A DNA stretch of 64,000 nucleotides from Letharia columbiana (Eukaryota; Ascomycota; Lecanoromycetes; Lecanorales; Parmeliaceae): NCBI RefSeq assembly GCF_014066305.1, contig NW_023501046.1, positions 476,001 through 540,000 on the forward strand, read 5' to 3'. A model generated the notes under the pieces. The model did not search any database, was not told where the DNA came from, and saw only the letters and a list, made by a program, of their open reading frames with translations. The number at the start of each line of letters is the position of its first letter. The first letter of the stretch is position 1. The translations under genes and the position numbers were made by a program. Positions 37,815 through 52,989 of this stretch are shown here, piece after piece.

Positions 37815-37995
37815 ATTTATTTTATTCGGCTATTTAGCTAAGGTAACCGCCTTAACGAAGATATCTTATCTAAAAATCTATAGGGACTTAAACTCGTAAA
37901 CCACCTCGCGCCCGAGTATATATAGAGTACCGCGCGAAGGTCTTTATAAAGGGAGACTATACCGAGTAACTCTACTAAATCAACACTAAATTAAA
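37815..37995. other. Partly unmutated island in the isochore
   Basis: About 180 bp with near-normal composition, including gtaaccgccttaacg, ccacctcgcgcccgag, a TATA-like tatatatag and ctctactaaatcaaca. The last resembles the end of an LTR (CAACA). No second copy is visible in the window. It may be a solo LTR or the terminal region of a neighbouring element. Confidence 0.5.
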
Positions 37996-37999
37996 TAAA

Positions 38000-40900
38000 A
38001 TTAGAGATAAAAGAATATAAGTAAATAAAAAAATTAGAAAACTATCTAAATAGTAGATTTAGGCTTATTAACTTATCTTAATCGCTGGCATCGTTAATAC
38101 TTATATTCTTATTCTTCGTAATATTATCTAACTCCTTAATTACCTCTATTACTCTATACTCGATTTAACTTATTATTATAGAAGAGTTAAATATTAAGTA
38201 AATAGGGCTTTTATAAACCTTTATTCGATCGAAGAGCTCTCTTTAAAGATTCTTAAATATCTATACATTATACTTTTTAATTTAATATCTCTTATAAAGA
38301 TATAAAACTCGATTTATAAGAATCTATTTTCGAATTAAAATTCGATAATAATTTTAAGCGATATTTAGAGACTAATATATAACTAAATCGCTAAAACTAT
38401 ATAATAAATAATATTTTTATAAGAATTAAATAATAGTCTAATAGAGGATATTTTATTATCTCTTATTAATATCTCTTAGATTAAGATTAAATATTATAAA
38501 AAATAATTATCTTATTAATAATTCTTATTTTAAATATTAAATTAGAGATTAATCGATCTAAAATAATAGAAAACTCTTCTTATATCGCTTTCGATATTAT
38601 ATATTTAATTTATATATAAAATAAAGATTAATTAATACTATAAATAAGATATAGCTATTATTATATTAATACTTAAGTAAAATTAATCTTTAATTAAATC
38701 TTCTTATAAAATAATTATTAGAGGAGATTTTCTATATATAATATCTTAAACTTATTATAAGTCGTAATTTATATTCTATTCGCTAAGACTCTTAATTTAT
38801 AATAACGCTAATAAATAAGAATAAAGCTCTTAATTCTATCGCTAAAATTAATAGCTTTTAATCTCTTATCTAAGATTATAAGATAGACTTATTAAAAGCT
38901 AATCTTTAATAAAGAAATAAGATAATCATTAATCTCTATAAAGTATTTTTATTAAAGTATATCTAATTTTTATATATATAAAGACGAGAGTAATAGACGC
39001 TAGTTTAATAAAATAGTATTAGAAATTAGTTTATTAATAATATAGCTGATCTAAAAAGAATATTTATTATATATCGTTTTAGCTAAGACTATAAAGACCG
39101 CATATATCGAGTTTTATATATCTTCTAAGATTCTAATATCCTTATTTTATAAAACTCGCTAGATCTCGAAGTTAAACTTTTTTATATTCTTTAAATCGAT
39201 TTTCTTTAATAACGAATAATAGAATATTAGTATTATTAATAGTTTTATAATAGTTAAAAAAAAGTTTAATTTAGAGAATTTATATAAATATCTTTTTTTA
39301 TTATTATTAGATAGCTCGTATTAATTTTAAAATATAATTAAACTAATTAAAGAATTAAGTTATTTAAAAAATTAATAAACGTTAAAGCGTATAAAGGGCT
39401 TTAAATATATAATACTAAAATATTTTTAATTAGAATAATTTATACTAATTTAAGAGAGTTAATTACTCTACTAATTATAATTATAACGCTTTTATTAATA
39501 ATAACTTATAAATTAATTATCTCGATTTTACTCTCTTTTATTTAATAATAAATATAAAGATCGCGAATAATATCTTAAATTTTATTATTCTATATTAACT
39601 TATAATACTTTTTTTCTAATTTATCGCGTATTACTAGAGATATATATAGAAATCATAAAGCGAATCTAGAAAGAAATATTATAAAGATAATTCTAATTAT
39701 TATTTTATCCTTAAGAAATAAATAAAATCGCGACTAATTTTATATTAATTCTTTAGCCTTTTATAGAATTTTAGTTTAAAAATTATCTAATTAAAGATTA
39801 ATATCTATCTCGATCGATATCTTTAAATATTTATAAAGATTATTAAGGGAAATTTTCTTTATATCGATAATATAAATATAAGCGATATTTCTTATATATA
39901 GTATATATAACTTATCTTAATTAATTCTCGCGTTAATTATAGCGTAATAGACTTTTAAGATCACTATTATAATATCTATCTCTACTTAGAATTATATTAT
40001 AATTATTATATTATTAATATATATTATTATCTTTAATACTCTATTTCTTATTTATATCTTTAAGATTTAAGGGTTATAGGCGATATATTAGGCTAGACCT
40101 TCGATTATAACTATAAATAGAGGGTAACTTAAAGGGTTTCTCTATCTTATACCGCTTCGTATTATAATTATTTCTTTAATATAATTATTAATATAGATCT
40201 TAATCTTAGTTTTTTTTATAAATAAGTTATACTTAGATAATAAATTCTTTAAATATATTTAATTCTTTTAGAATCGCTAGAAGAAACTTATAGCTAATTT
40301 AATTATATACTTTTTTCTAGTTAAAAAAGAAAATAGCGATTCTCCTTTACTTTTATAATAGCTTTTTAATAAATTTATATTTAGCTATTAGATATTAAAT
40401 TATTTTAATATTATTATCTATAAGCTTCTTCGATAAGAAGATTAATTATTATTCGCTAATTATTTTATTTAAAGCCTTTATTAGACGTTATATTAGAATA
40501 TCTATAAAGATTTTATAATTTATATTTATAATAGATAGAAGGCGATAATTCTTAATATCGATTTATTTATCTTTATTTTTAAAAAGAATAATAAGAATTC
40601 TATTTATTTAATACTCTAAGAGTTTTTACTTTCGCTATATCTAGTTATAAAAGAAGATTAATCGCGCGATAATAATCGAGATTTCCCCCTTCTTCTTCTT
40701 CTTATACTTTATAATAACTTTATAAAACTCGCTTAAAAGGTTATCTTTATCTAGCGAGATTTTTAAAAACGCTTAATAAATAGCGACTTATATCTCTTAA
40801 GTTTTAATAAGGCTTTTTATTTTAATAATATCTATCGAGCTTATTTAATCTATTATATATCGTAGAATTTTATCTTAAGCGTTTTTATTTAAAGGTTTTA

Positions 40901-42169
40901 TATTATAAAGATTTCGATAATAATCTATTACTACTCTAAGAATATCTTTTAAATGTATATATCTCTTTTTAATTATTTTTTAAAACCTTAATAAAGCTAT
41001 AATTTATATATTTAATTCTCGCGAAAAATTATTTTATTAGCTTTTTATTAAGAATAAGATATTTAATTATAGTATTATAGAAATAAAATTAATTATATAT
41101 ATTTATAAGCTATTTCTTACGCGTTTTAATAATTACTATTTTTTTCTCTAATTCGAAATTTAGTAATTTAAAATATTTTTTCTTTTATAATTATAGGCGA
41201 TTACGCTATAGATTATATTTAACTTTCTAATTCGCTTTATAATTATTCTTTATAATACGTTTTATAAATTACGCTATTAATATCTTATAAATTATTTACT
41301 CTTTTATCGAGTTTTCTTTTAAAAGTATTTATAATACTTTTAAATATAAAGCTTATATCTAATTTCTTTATAGAAGTAAAGGCGATAATCTTTATCGCTT
41401 AAGTTTCTAGGTGATTATAGAGATTATTCTTATTATAGTCGTTATAGCTTTATAGTTAATAAATAATTTATTAAACGCTATCTTTTAATCCTCTAATTCT
41501 TCTATTTAATTATCTTAAATATAGATTTAATTAATTTTAGAAATTAAGGTTTTATCGTTTAAGAAGTATATAAAGACTTTAAGATTTAGATTTTAAATTT
41601 TTTAATCGTCTATTAGATAATATACTCTATCTTTTTTAAGCTTCGATAATAATTTAGATAGCGCTCGTAGCTATAAGAGAGGCGAGAGGATTATAAAGAC
41701 TTTATTTATAGCGATTAATATAAGATTTTAATCTCTTTTTATTATATTATAGAGCGTTTATAGCGATATTTATTTAAGTATTTTTATATTCGCTTTTAGT
41801 TATAATAGCCTTATAACCCCTTTAATTAAAACGTATATCAACGTTATTATAAGTATATATTCTTTATATTTAATCTTATAGATTAAAATTCTTTTATTAC
41901 CCTCTTTATAAAGAATATAATCTAAGTTTTTATCTCTTTATTATTTTATAGATTTAGTATTTATAATAATAGCGACTTTATTCTTTTCGACTCGATAGAT
42001 TATAATAATTATTTATAGAAATAGTCTTTTATAATATTTCGTAATTTTATTAAATAGATTTATCTCTTAAAGTAGTAGAATATTAACCTTATAACTCTAT
42101 ATTATATTATATATTTTTTTAAAATAATTTAAATTTAGAATTAAATAGATATTAAGTAAGATTATTTAT
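38000..42169 (-). mobile_element. RIP-degraded LINE-type retrotransposon remnant
   Basis: On the minus strand, reverse-transcriptase landmarks of a non-LTR element can be read through the mutations. KNYR lies at about 40,553-40,533. A segment near 40,340-40,230 has the order F-F-F...K-A-Y-like box followed by KFLLAILKELN. A segment at about 40,162-40,090 reads IRSGI-stop-RNPLS, a mutated R-x-G-x-R-Q-G-D-P-L-S box, then PLFIVIIEGLA. This order matches the RT of fungal LINEs. The ends are not defined: I assign the span by the neighbouring features, with the 5' side expected at the right. No endonuclease motif could be secured. Confidence 0.6.
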
Positions 42170-44594
42170 TAGTATATATAAAAGAATAAGATAGGGCTAA
42201 GCTTGAAAACCTTGAATTTATATATACGGCCAATTATTAATTTAAGTTCTATACGCTTTTTAATTAGATCGGCTGAGTTAGCCCGATAGCCCTTCCACGC
42301 TTTCTTTATCAAAAATTTATATATAAAAGTTTTATACTTTAAAGTACTTAGCTTGCGATATATATAGTTACTTTATAATTTCTTAAATTATAAAACTCGC
42401 TTTATATTTTCTAATATTATAAAAATAATAAAGTTTAATCTATTATTAGTAAATTAAATAGATATTTAAATATAATAGTTATAATAGTTATACTAGACGC
42501 GTTTAAGATTAAATAATAATAATCCTTTTATCTATTTATATAATTATTCTTTTTTTATTATTTTATTAATTCTATTAATTTCACTAATATAAATATAATT
42601 ATTCTTAATATTCCTCGTCGAAAAGATTATTTAATGTCTTAAGTATATATACTTCTTTTTATCCGCCTCTTAAAGTCTTTATTAATATCCTTAAACTATC
42701 TTTTAATAAATTCGCTATTACTAATAATCGCTTATCTATTACTACTTATAAACGCGTTAAAAAACTCTTAAAAAGAGTTTAAATAAATATATTCTCCTCT
42801 ATATACTCCTTTTAAGCCAGCGATAAATAGATTAAACTAATATTTAAATATTATAGTTATATTAAACGCGTTTAATTTAGATATATATACCCCTTTTACT
42901 TACCTCTTAAAGCCTCTATTAACGCTTTTAAGTTATCTTTTAATAAATTTATTATTATTAATAATTAAAGCTATAAGCGAGCTTAATAACTATCTATTAC
43001 TATTTATAAACGCATTAAAAAAATTCTTAAAAAGAGTCTAAATAAATATATTCTCCTTTATAGATTTCTTTTAAATTAGCGATAGATAGATTAAATTAAT
43101 ATTTAAATATTATAATTATATTAAACGCGTTTAAGATTAAATAATAATTCTTTTATCTATTTATATAATTATTCTTCTTTTATTATTCTATTAATTCTAT
43201 TAATTTTATTAATATAAATATATTTATCCTCGATATTCTTATATTTAATTAAATAAGAGAAGAATCTATAATAGATAAATATAAAGAATATTATAAAGAA
43301 TATTATAAAGATAGTTATTAATAATAGTAATATAATAGATTTACTCTTTATAATTTTATATTAATTTATTTAATTAGTATAAGAGAAGTTAATATAATAA
43401 ATAAATATAAAGAATATTATAAAGAATATTACGAAGATAGTTATTAATAGTAGTAATATAATAGACTTACTCTTTATAATCTTATATTAATCTATTTAAT
43501 TAATATAAGAAAAATTAATATAATAAATAAATATAAAGAATATTATAGAGAATATTATAGAGATAGTTATTAATAATAGTAATATAATAAACTTACTCTT
43601 TATAATCTTATATTAATTTATTTAATTAATATAAGAGAAGTTAATATAATAGATAAATATAAAGAATATTATAAAGAAATTAAATAATAATAAGATTTTT
43701 AATATTAAGAATATAGCTTAGCTCTCTATAATTCTATATTATATACTCTTTATAATTTTATATTAAATTATTATTTAATAAATAAAGAATATTATTATAA
43801 CTTAATTTATTATTTTTATTATATTAAGAAATAAGAGAAAAAATTATAATAAATAAATATAGAGAATATTATAAAGAATATTATAAAGAATATTATAAAG
43901 AAATTAAGCGGTAATAAAGCTTTTAATATTAAGAATATAACTTAACTCTCTAAAATCTTATATTATATACTTTTTATAATTTTATATTAAATTATTATTT
44001 AATAAGTAAAGAATATTATTATAATTTAATCTATTATCTCTATTATATTAAAAAGTAAAAGAAGAAATTATAATAAATAAATATAGAGAATATTATAAAG
44101 AAATTAAGCGATAATAAAATTATTATTATTAAGAATATAACTTAGCTCTCTAAAATCTTACGTTATATACTCTCTACGATTTTATATTAAATTATTACTT
44201 CGAAATAATATATATTTAAATAAATTAAAATCGTTTAATATCTATAGCTATTTTATTATTTAAAAAATTTTACTATAATAGAAGATATTATAGAATTTAT
44301 ACTATTAATTAATATATTATCTTTATTTCTTTTTAATATTTTAATATTTCTTATTATAAGAATATAGTCTTTCTCTATTTTTTATAAATAATTATTATAT
44401 CTTTCTAATTAGATCTTTATTATATATCTCTCTTCTATATATTATATAAATTAAATTAATTTTATAATAATAAAAGTAGATTAAAAACGTATAGTAAGCG
44501 ATTAGAGTTTGATTTAACTTAGAGCTAAGGCTAAAATTCGATTTAACTTAGAAAAATTTAACTTTATAAATTTAATTTATAAGTCTTTACTTAT
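42170..44594 (+). repeat. Repeat R2, first copy
   Basis: 2.4-kb unit whose first 140 bp or so match the start of R1 (tagtatatata...agaataagatagggct...ccttgaattt) and whose last 30 bp match the R1 end (aatttaatttata.g.ctttact). The middle is unrelated to R1 and is built of tandem repeats. A second copy follows in the same orientation from 44,615. No ORF. Confidence 0.75.
43255..43690 (+). repeat. Tandem repeat of about 125 bp inside R2
   Basis: About three and a half units, each starting near ataagagaag and containing aaagaatattataaagaat and tactctttataat. The same array is present in the second R2 copy at about 45,688-46,110. Longer tandem blocks built on related words follow up to 44,210. 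Confidence 0.75.
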
Positions 44595-46887
44595 ATCTTA
44601 TATATAGTTATAATTAATATATATAAAAGAATAAGATAGAACTAAGCTTGAAAATCTTGAATTTATATGTATAGTCAATTATCAATTCGAGTTTTATACG
44701 CTTTTTGATTAGACCGGCTAAGTTAGCCCGATAGCTCTCTTACGCTTTTCTTATTAAAAATTTATATATAAAAATTTTATACTTTAAAGTATTTAACTTA
44801 TAATATATATAGTTATTTTATAATTCCTTTAATTATAGAGCTCGCTTTATACTTTCTAACATTATAAAAATAATAAAGTTTAATCTACTATTAGTAAATT
44901 AAATAAATATTTAAATATAATAGTTATAATAGTTATATTAGACATATCTAAAATTAAATAATAATAATCTTTTTATCTATTTATATAATTATTCTTTTTT
45001 TATTATTCTATTAATTCTATTAATTTCATTAATATAAATATAATTATTCTTAATACCCCTCGTTTAAAGATTATTCAACGTCTAAGATATATATATTTCT
45101 TTTATTCGCCTTTTAAAGTCTCTATTAATACTCTTAAATTACTTTTTAATAAATTCGCTATTACTAGTAATTACTATCTATTATTATTTATAAATATATT
45201 ATTAAAAACTCTTAAAAAAAGCTTAAATAGATATATTCTCCTCTATATACTTCTTTTAAACTAGTAATAAATAAGTTAAACTAATATTTAAATATTATAA
45301 TTATATTAAACGCGTTTGATTTAAATATATATATTTCTTTTATTCGCCTTTTAGAGCTTCTATTAATATCTTTAAATCGTTTCTCGACGAATTTATTACT
45401 ACTAGTAATCGAGGTTATAAGCGAGCTTAATAGCTATTTATTACTATTTATAAATATATTAAAAAATTCTTAAAAAGAGTTTAAATAAATTTTTTTTTTT
45501 TTATATATTTCTTCTAAGTTAGCGATAGATAAATTAAATTAATATTTAAATATTATAATTATATTAAACGCGTTTAAGATTAAATAATAATTCTTTTATC
45601 TATTTATATAATTATTCTTTTTTTATTATTTTATTAATTCTATTAATATAAATATATTTATTCTTAATACTCTTATACTTAATTAAATAAGAGAAGAATC
45701 TATAATAAATAAATATAAAGAATATTATAAAGAATATTATAAAGATAGTTATTAATAGTAATAATATAATAAATTTACTCTTTATAATCTTATATTAATT
45801 TATTTAATTAGTATAAGAGAAGTTAATATAATAAGCGAATATAAAGAATATTATAAAGAATATTATAGAGATAGTTATTAGTAGTAATAATATAATAGAC
45901 TTACTCTTTATAATCTTATATTAATTTATTTAATTAATATAAGAGAAGTTAATATAATAAATAAATATAAAGAATATTATAAAGAATATTATAAAGATAA
46001 TTATTAGTAGTAATAATATAATAAATCTACTCTTTATAATCTTATATTAATTTATTTATTTAGTATAAGAGAAGTTAATATAATAAATAAATATAAAGAA
46101 TATTATAAAGAAATTAAGCGATAATAAAGTTTTTAATATTAAAAATATAACTTAACTCTTTAAAATCTTATATTATATACTTTTTATAATTTTATATTAA
46201 ATTATTATTTAATAAATAAAGAATACTATTATAATTTAATTTATTATCTCTATTATATTAAAAAGTAAAAGAAGAAATTATAATAAATAAATATAAAGAA
46301 TATTATAAAGAATATTATAAAGAATATTATAAAGAAATTAAGTAATAATAAGATTTTTAATATTAAGAATATAACTTAGCTCTCTAAGATTTTATATTAT
46401 ATACTCTTTATAATTTTATATTAAATTATTACTTAATAAGCGAAGAATATTATTATAATTTAATCTATTATTTCTACTATATTAAGAAGTAAGAGAAGAA
46501 ACTATAATAGATAAATACGAAGAATATTATAGAGAAATTAAATAGTAATAAAGTTATTATTATTAAGAATATAGCTTAGCTCTTTAAGATCTTATATTAT
46601 ATACTCTCTATAGTTTTATATTAAATTATTACTTTAAAATAATATATATTTAAATAAATTAAAATTATTCGATATCTATAGCTATTTTATTATTCGAAAA
46701 TTTTTACTACGATAGAAGATATTATAGGATTTATATCACTAATTAGCATATTATCTCTATTTCTTTTCGATATTTTAATACTTCTTATTATAAAGATATA
46801 ATCTTTCTCTATTTTTTATAGATAATTATTATATCTTCCTAATTAGACCTTAACGCGCCTCTCTTCTATATATTATCTAAATTAAGT

Positions 46888-47000
46888 TGGAAGGTTTGCC
46901 GAGGTAAGGAAGGTTTGCCGAGGCTTAGCGATATATATATTTATAATACTCTCTACAGTTAGATCTAATTAATTAAGTATTTTATCTACTACTTTTAATA
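46888..47000 (+). repeat. Left LTR of Copia II (mutated copy)
   Basis: 113 bp, same length as the right copy without gaps. It differs at 17 positions, all C-to-T (11) or G-to-A (6) relative to the right copy. Confidence 0.92.
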
Positions 47001-50000
47001 GATTATAAACCTAAATCGTAAGATATTTATTTAGTATATTACTTATAAGCTAGCTAGCTTATTAATTAAGTACTTAAAAAATAAGAGAAAGCTTTATTAT
47101 AATATTATATCGCTTAGCGATATTATTATAATATTAAATATTTAATTAATTTACTTTAAGATAACTCGATAGTACTCTCTAAGCTTTATAAATCTTTAAA
47201 TTATAAATTATACTTATTACGTAATAGTTATAACCCTTATAAAAACCTCGCTATTACTATCTTTAATTATTATATTATAAAATAAGAGATTAAAATAAAG
47301 AGCTTAAGTATTAAATTAATTAAAAATTTTATTAAACTAACTAATTAATTAAGCGCTTTAAACGATATTAATTTTATCTATAAAACGCTAAATCTATAAA
47401 TAGAAATAATATAATTATAAAAGGGGTAGTATATAAAGAAGTATTTTTATTTTTTAATCGAAATATAGCTATATTAGCTAGATAGATTATAGCGAAATAT
47501 TATTATATTAATACTATTAATCGCTTAGTTAATAGATTATTAAGTTAATAATTAAATACTTAATTAATAAAGAATATAATTATCGCGTAAGATAAAGAAT
47601 ATAAAGAGTTTTTAGATTTTTTATTTAATATAGACTCTATATCTATTTAATTATCTTTAAATCTAATTATATCTTAAAAAAATTCTTTATTTAATTATAT
47701 TAGTTAAGGTAATATTATATACTCTAAATATAATTATATATTAATATTTTCTCTTAATTAAGATAATATTAAACGCTTTAAATATAGTTATTTATTAACG
47801 CTCTTCGTAGTTTAAGATAAATCTAAAAGCTACTATAGATTATACGCGTCTATTATATTTTTAAATATTTCTTAAAAATAATTTTATATATTATATAATA
47901 AAGTACGCGTGGATAGATATATCTTTAAGCGCGATTTTTCTCGATATAATTAAATATTAAATAAAGCTTAATATTAATTTAGAAAGCGTTTAGAAAATTA
48001 AGAATATAATTATATATCTATTTATCTCTCTAATAACTTTATAACTTTTAATAATTTAACTCGCGAGTTATTTCTTAAATTAATTAATAATAAGAATCTC
48101 TTTAATATTATTATATAGTCTATTAAATTTAATTCTCTTATAAGCTCTTAATCCCTTCGCGCTTTAAATAATACGTTAAAATTAAAGTTATATTAAAAGA
48201 AACTAGCTTAAATATAAAGTTTAATAAACTATCTCTTTATATCGCTAAGTTTAAAGAATTTAAAGATCTTTAAATATAATAGCGAGATATACATTAATAT
48301 CTTATAGCGTAACGCTTTATTAAATTTATTAGAGTTAAATAAAAAGATTATCTTATTATTTTTATCTTAGTTAAAAATACGCTTAACGCTGAAATTATAA
48401 GGTTTATTAATATTATTAAAGATAAAGTCGCTAAGTAAAAGCTAAGATATAAACTAATTATTAATATTATTTAGAGTTATCTTAATAATAATCTACTATT
48501 AAATCTAAAAAGTTAAATTAATATCTATCTTCTATAAGAGACTATTATTATTAATAATAAATTTAAAGATTTTAATACTCTTAATAATCTCTATTATTAG
48601 CTATTTAAGCTAAACCTTAATTAATATAAAGATATATCGAATTTTATAACTCGCCTTAAGAGTATTTATATTAATATTATTAATATATTATCTAAGTTAA
48701 AATTAAAAATTAACTTTTTTATTTTTCTCTTTTATATCGAGTTAAATAAGGCCTATAACGCCTATTTTATTTATTATATTTAAAATTATAAATCGATAAA
48801 CGAGATAAATATAGAGTTTATCTTCTCGCTAAAATACGCTATTACTCGATTTATTTAGATAATTATTAATTTATCTTCTAAGCGTATTAAATTTAGCTAT
48901 ATCTTTACTACTTAGCGCTCTTACCGTTTTATTTTAAATAACTCGAGTTTTATTATTACTATTAAGTTATAAAAGAAAGTTATATCTAATTTTAATAGTT
49001 ATATAATTTAAAAGCGAGTTAAGTACTATATTTATTATAAGAAATATTATTATATTAAAATAAAGTATAATTAATTTAGTAAAAAGAGTTAAAATAAAGA
49101 TATTAGCGGCGATAATAATAGAGGTAATATTCGAGATAACGACTCTAAGTCTAATAATAAAAAGAATAAAAATAAAGATTATAAGTCTAGTAAAAAATAT
49201 TGCCGTAATTTTATCGATATCGAAAGAGAAATATATATTATATATATAGCTAAATTCGATAGCTCGCCTATACGATAGACTTTAAATTATATCTACTCGT
49301 AGTACTTTACTTCTTATTAAGACGTCTTTATTAAATATTATTCCCTTAATCTCGCGGTTAATAATATTTATTTAATTAAGAATATTAAGGATTTTCTTAT
49401 TTTTATTAATATTAATAAAGTATATCTTAGTACTATTATCGATAATAAGAAGAAGAAATTAATTCTTATTAATATTCTTTATCTTCTCGAGCTATCTCTA
49501 AATCTAGTTTCTTAAAAATAATTAATATATAATAGTCTATCTATAAAATTCGTTTTAAATAATATCAAAATTAATTATTATAATATTACCGCTTAACTAT
49601 AGAAAAATAACCTATATATCTTTTATATATAAAAGTTAAAATTTATATTAATATCGTTTAAAGTTAAATTAATATTTATATTAATATCTAAATAGTATAA
49701 TATAAAGTTCGCTATACTTTAGATTATTTTAAAATATAAGAAGAAGATTAATTCGATAAATAAAGGTATTTCTATTTTCGCTAAGTCTAATATCTCTAAC
49801 TCTAATTTCGACTTCGATAAAACGCCTTATAAAATTAATAAAGAAACTCTTAATCTTTAATATACTTATATAGATTATTTAAGATATTAAAATATTTAAA
49901 AGCTCGCCGGGTTATTTAAGAGTATAAATCTTATTAAAAAGATTATAGAAATAAAGTCTTACGCTTTATATACTATTAAAAAGACGAAGAATACGCTATA

Positions 50001-52989
50001 TAAATCCTATATTCACCTTAGAAAAAGATTAAATAATTTAATTTATAGCGATATTTATAGCCCTATTACCCCGCGCGGCTTCAATAAAGGAAAATACTTT
50101 ATTATCTTTCTAAATAACTACGATAAACGCTTTAAGATTAAGATTATCGAATAAAAGAGCGATATCTTTATAATCTTTAAGCGCTTTTAGCTTTATAATA
50201 AATATAGTAACTTTACTATTAAATATCTATAAAGCAATTATAAAGGCGAGTATAAGAATTATAATTTCGATATCTATTATATTAATTATAATATTACTTA
50301 AAAGCTAATTTAATTAGAAAATCTTAAATAAAATAAGATTATTAAATAATTTAATTAAATTCTCTTTAGTATTATTAATATTATTATAGAGAATATTAAT
50401 ATTAATTAAAAGTTTTAATTAAAGCTTATAATAATAGTAAACTATCTTTATAATTATAGTCTTATTATAGATTATAAATTTATTTTATATAAGACTTATA
50501 CTAGATATAAGTCTTATCTAATATATATTAGATATATTAAAATTAAGAGCTTCGTTATAATAAGAAGATTAGTTATTAAATAAAAGAAAGAATAATACCG
50601 CGCTTAAGAAGATATTCTTATAGACTATAATAGCGATTATATTTATTAAATATTACTATTAGATAATAGTATTATATACTTATTAAAAGTTATATAAAAT
50701 AGAGAAAAGAATAAACTCTTATTCGATTTAATATCTTTTTAATCGCTAAATAATTTAGCTATAGAGGGGAATACGCTTAGATCTATAATATCTCTCTTAG
50801 CTAGAAATTTTCTTTCTATAAATATAATAAATATAAATAAACTTATTTAGTTATCTAGATTTATTTTAAGGCCTTCGAAGCTTATAATAACTTCTTTTAA
50901 CTTCGACGTAGATACTTCTATTATTACGCCTTAATCTATCTTAACGATATAAAATAATATATCTTTATATTCGAACTATTCTTACTTAATCCCGCGAAAT
51001 CTCTCTTTAAACTCTCTTATACTTTATATTATAATTATTTAAGTTATAAATATAAAGTTATATAAGTCGAAGATCTATAAAGAGATTATAATAAATAATT
51101 CTTTTTATAAATAATAAAAAGGCGATATAATCGAAGAATTCGAGTCGCTAAAAGAGAATAATATCTAAACTCTTATCGATTTACTTTATAGGCGTACTAT
51201 ACTTCATAATAGATAGATTTATATCTTAAAATATAAATTTAATAATAAAGTTACTCGCTATAAGACTCGCTAGATAGTATATAATTTCGAATAACGCGAA
51301 GGCTTAAATTATAATAAAATCTTCGTTTTAGTAATTAAGCTTATATTCTATAAGACTATCTTTATCTTAATCGCTATTAAAGATTAAAATCTAAAATAAA
51401 TAAATATTAAAATCGCTTTTCTCTATAGAGATATTAAAGAGAAAATTTATATAAAATAGTTTATTAATTTTATCTTAAAGAAGTATTCTTCGATAAGTCT
51501 ATAAGCTTAATAAGGCGCTTTATAATTTAAAGTAGTCTCTATATATATAATATAATATCTTTATTAACTATATATAAGAAATCGATCTTATTTCTATTAA
51601 TATCGATTATAGTATATTTATTAATCTCGATATTAATATTATTATCGCTCTCTATATAAATAATATTCTTATTATTAACTCTTTTCGATTTAATATTTAG
51701 CGAATTAAGAATACACTTAATATTAAGTTTAAAATAAGTAATTTAAACTCTTATAGCTACTATTTAGATATAATTATAATTTATAATTATATTAATCAAA
51801 TATTATATTTAGATTAATTAGTCTATATTAAATAATTTTTTAGATATTATAAAATATAAGAGTTTAAGTTATAATTTACTCTTATAAAGATTAGCGCGTA
51901 ATCGCTCTTTATTAAAAATAATTATATAACATTCGCTAAGTTACTAAAAACTTATTAATTAACTATTAAATCTCTTATATACGCTATATTAGATATAAGA
52001 CTTAATATTACTTTCGCTATATCGATAATCTTATAATATTCTTTAAACTCTATTAAAGCCTATTACGCGGCTATTAAGTATATCTTTTAATATCTTAAAA
52101 TAACTATTTACTAATATCTTATTTATAAAGATTCGCTTTAAGATTTAATTAATTATATTAACTTCGATTAAACTAATAATTATAATATTTATAAATTAAT
52201 TTTAAATTATATTTATAATCTAGAAAGTAAGATAATTAGCTAGTCTTTTAAGCGATAAGCTATTATTATATTATCTATCTATAAGATTAAATATATTAGT
52301 TAAATTTAGACTATAAAGAAAGTTATTTAACTTTAAAAATTACTTAATTAAATTCGCCTTAATAAATCGCTTTAAATAATTATTATCTTTGATAATAATT
52401 AAGACGTAATCGCTTTAATAAAGAATTCTTAGTATTATAGTTATATTAAGTATATCGATATTTAATATTATTAAATACGCGGCTAAATTACTAATAATAA
52501 TATAAATCTTAAATATATTTTTATCGATAAATAGATAGTCGATAGGCTTACTAAGGCCCTATATAAGAATAAATTTAAGCTCTTTCGAGAACTTATTAAT
52601 CTAAAACCTCGCCTATAGAATAATTATTTCTTATATCTTAGCGATACGCTTATTATTAAGAAAGAGTCGACTCTAGTATCTTAAGGGGTAAATAAATTTA
52701 TATTTTAATAATACGCTTATTATTAAAAGAGTTAACTCTAATATCTTAAAAGGTAAATAAATTATTATTAAGAAAGAGTTAACTTTAGCACTTTAAGAGG
52801 TAAATAAATTATTATTAAAAGAGTTAACTTTAGTATCTTAAGGGGTGAATAAATTTTGAATAAATTATTACTTATATAAGAGCCTACTTCTAATTAATCC
52901 TTATATTTCGAATAATCTATTTAGGCCGCTCTACCGAGCCGCTATATTAAGCTTAACACTCTATAAACTTACTATTTTATATTAAGCAG

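Noticed and set aside
42162..44602. Target duplication around the first R2 copy
   Set aside because: The 8-bp flanks ttatttat and atcttata differ too much.
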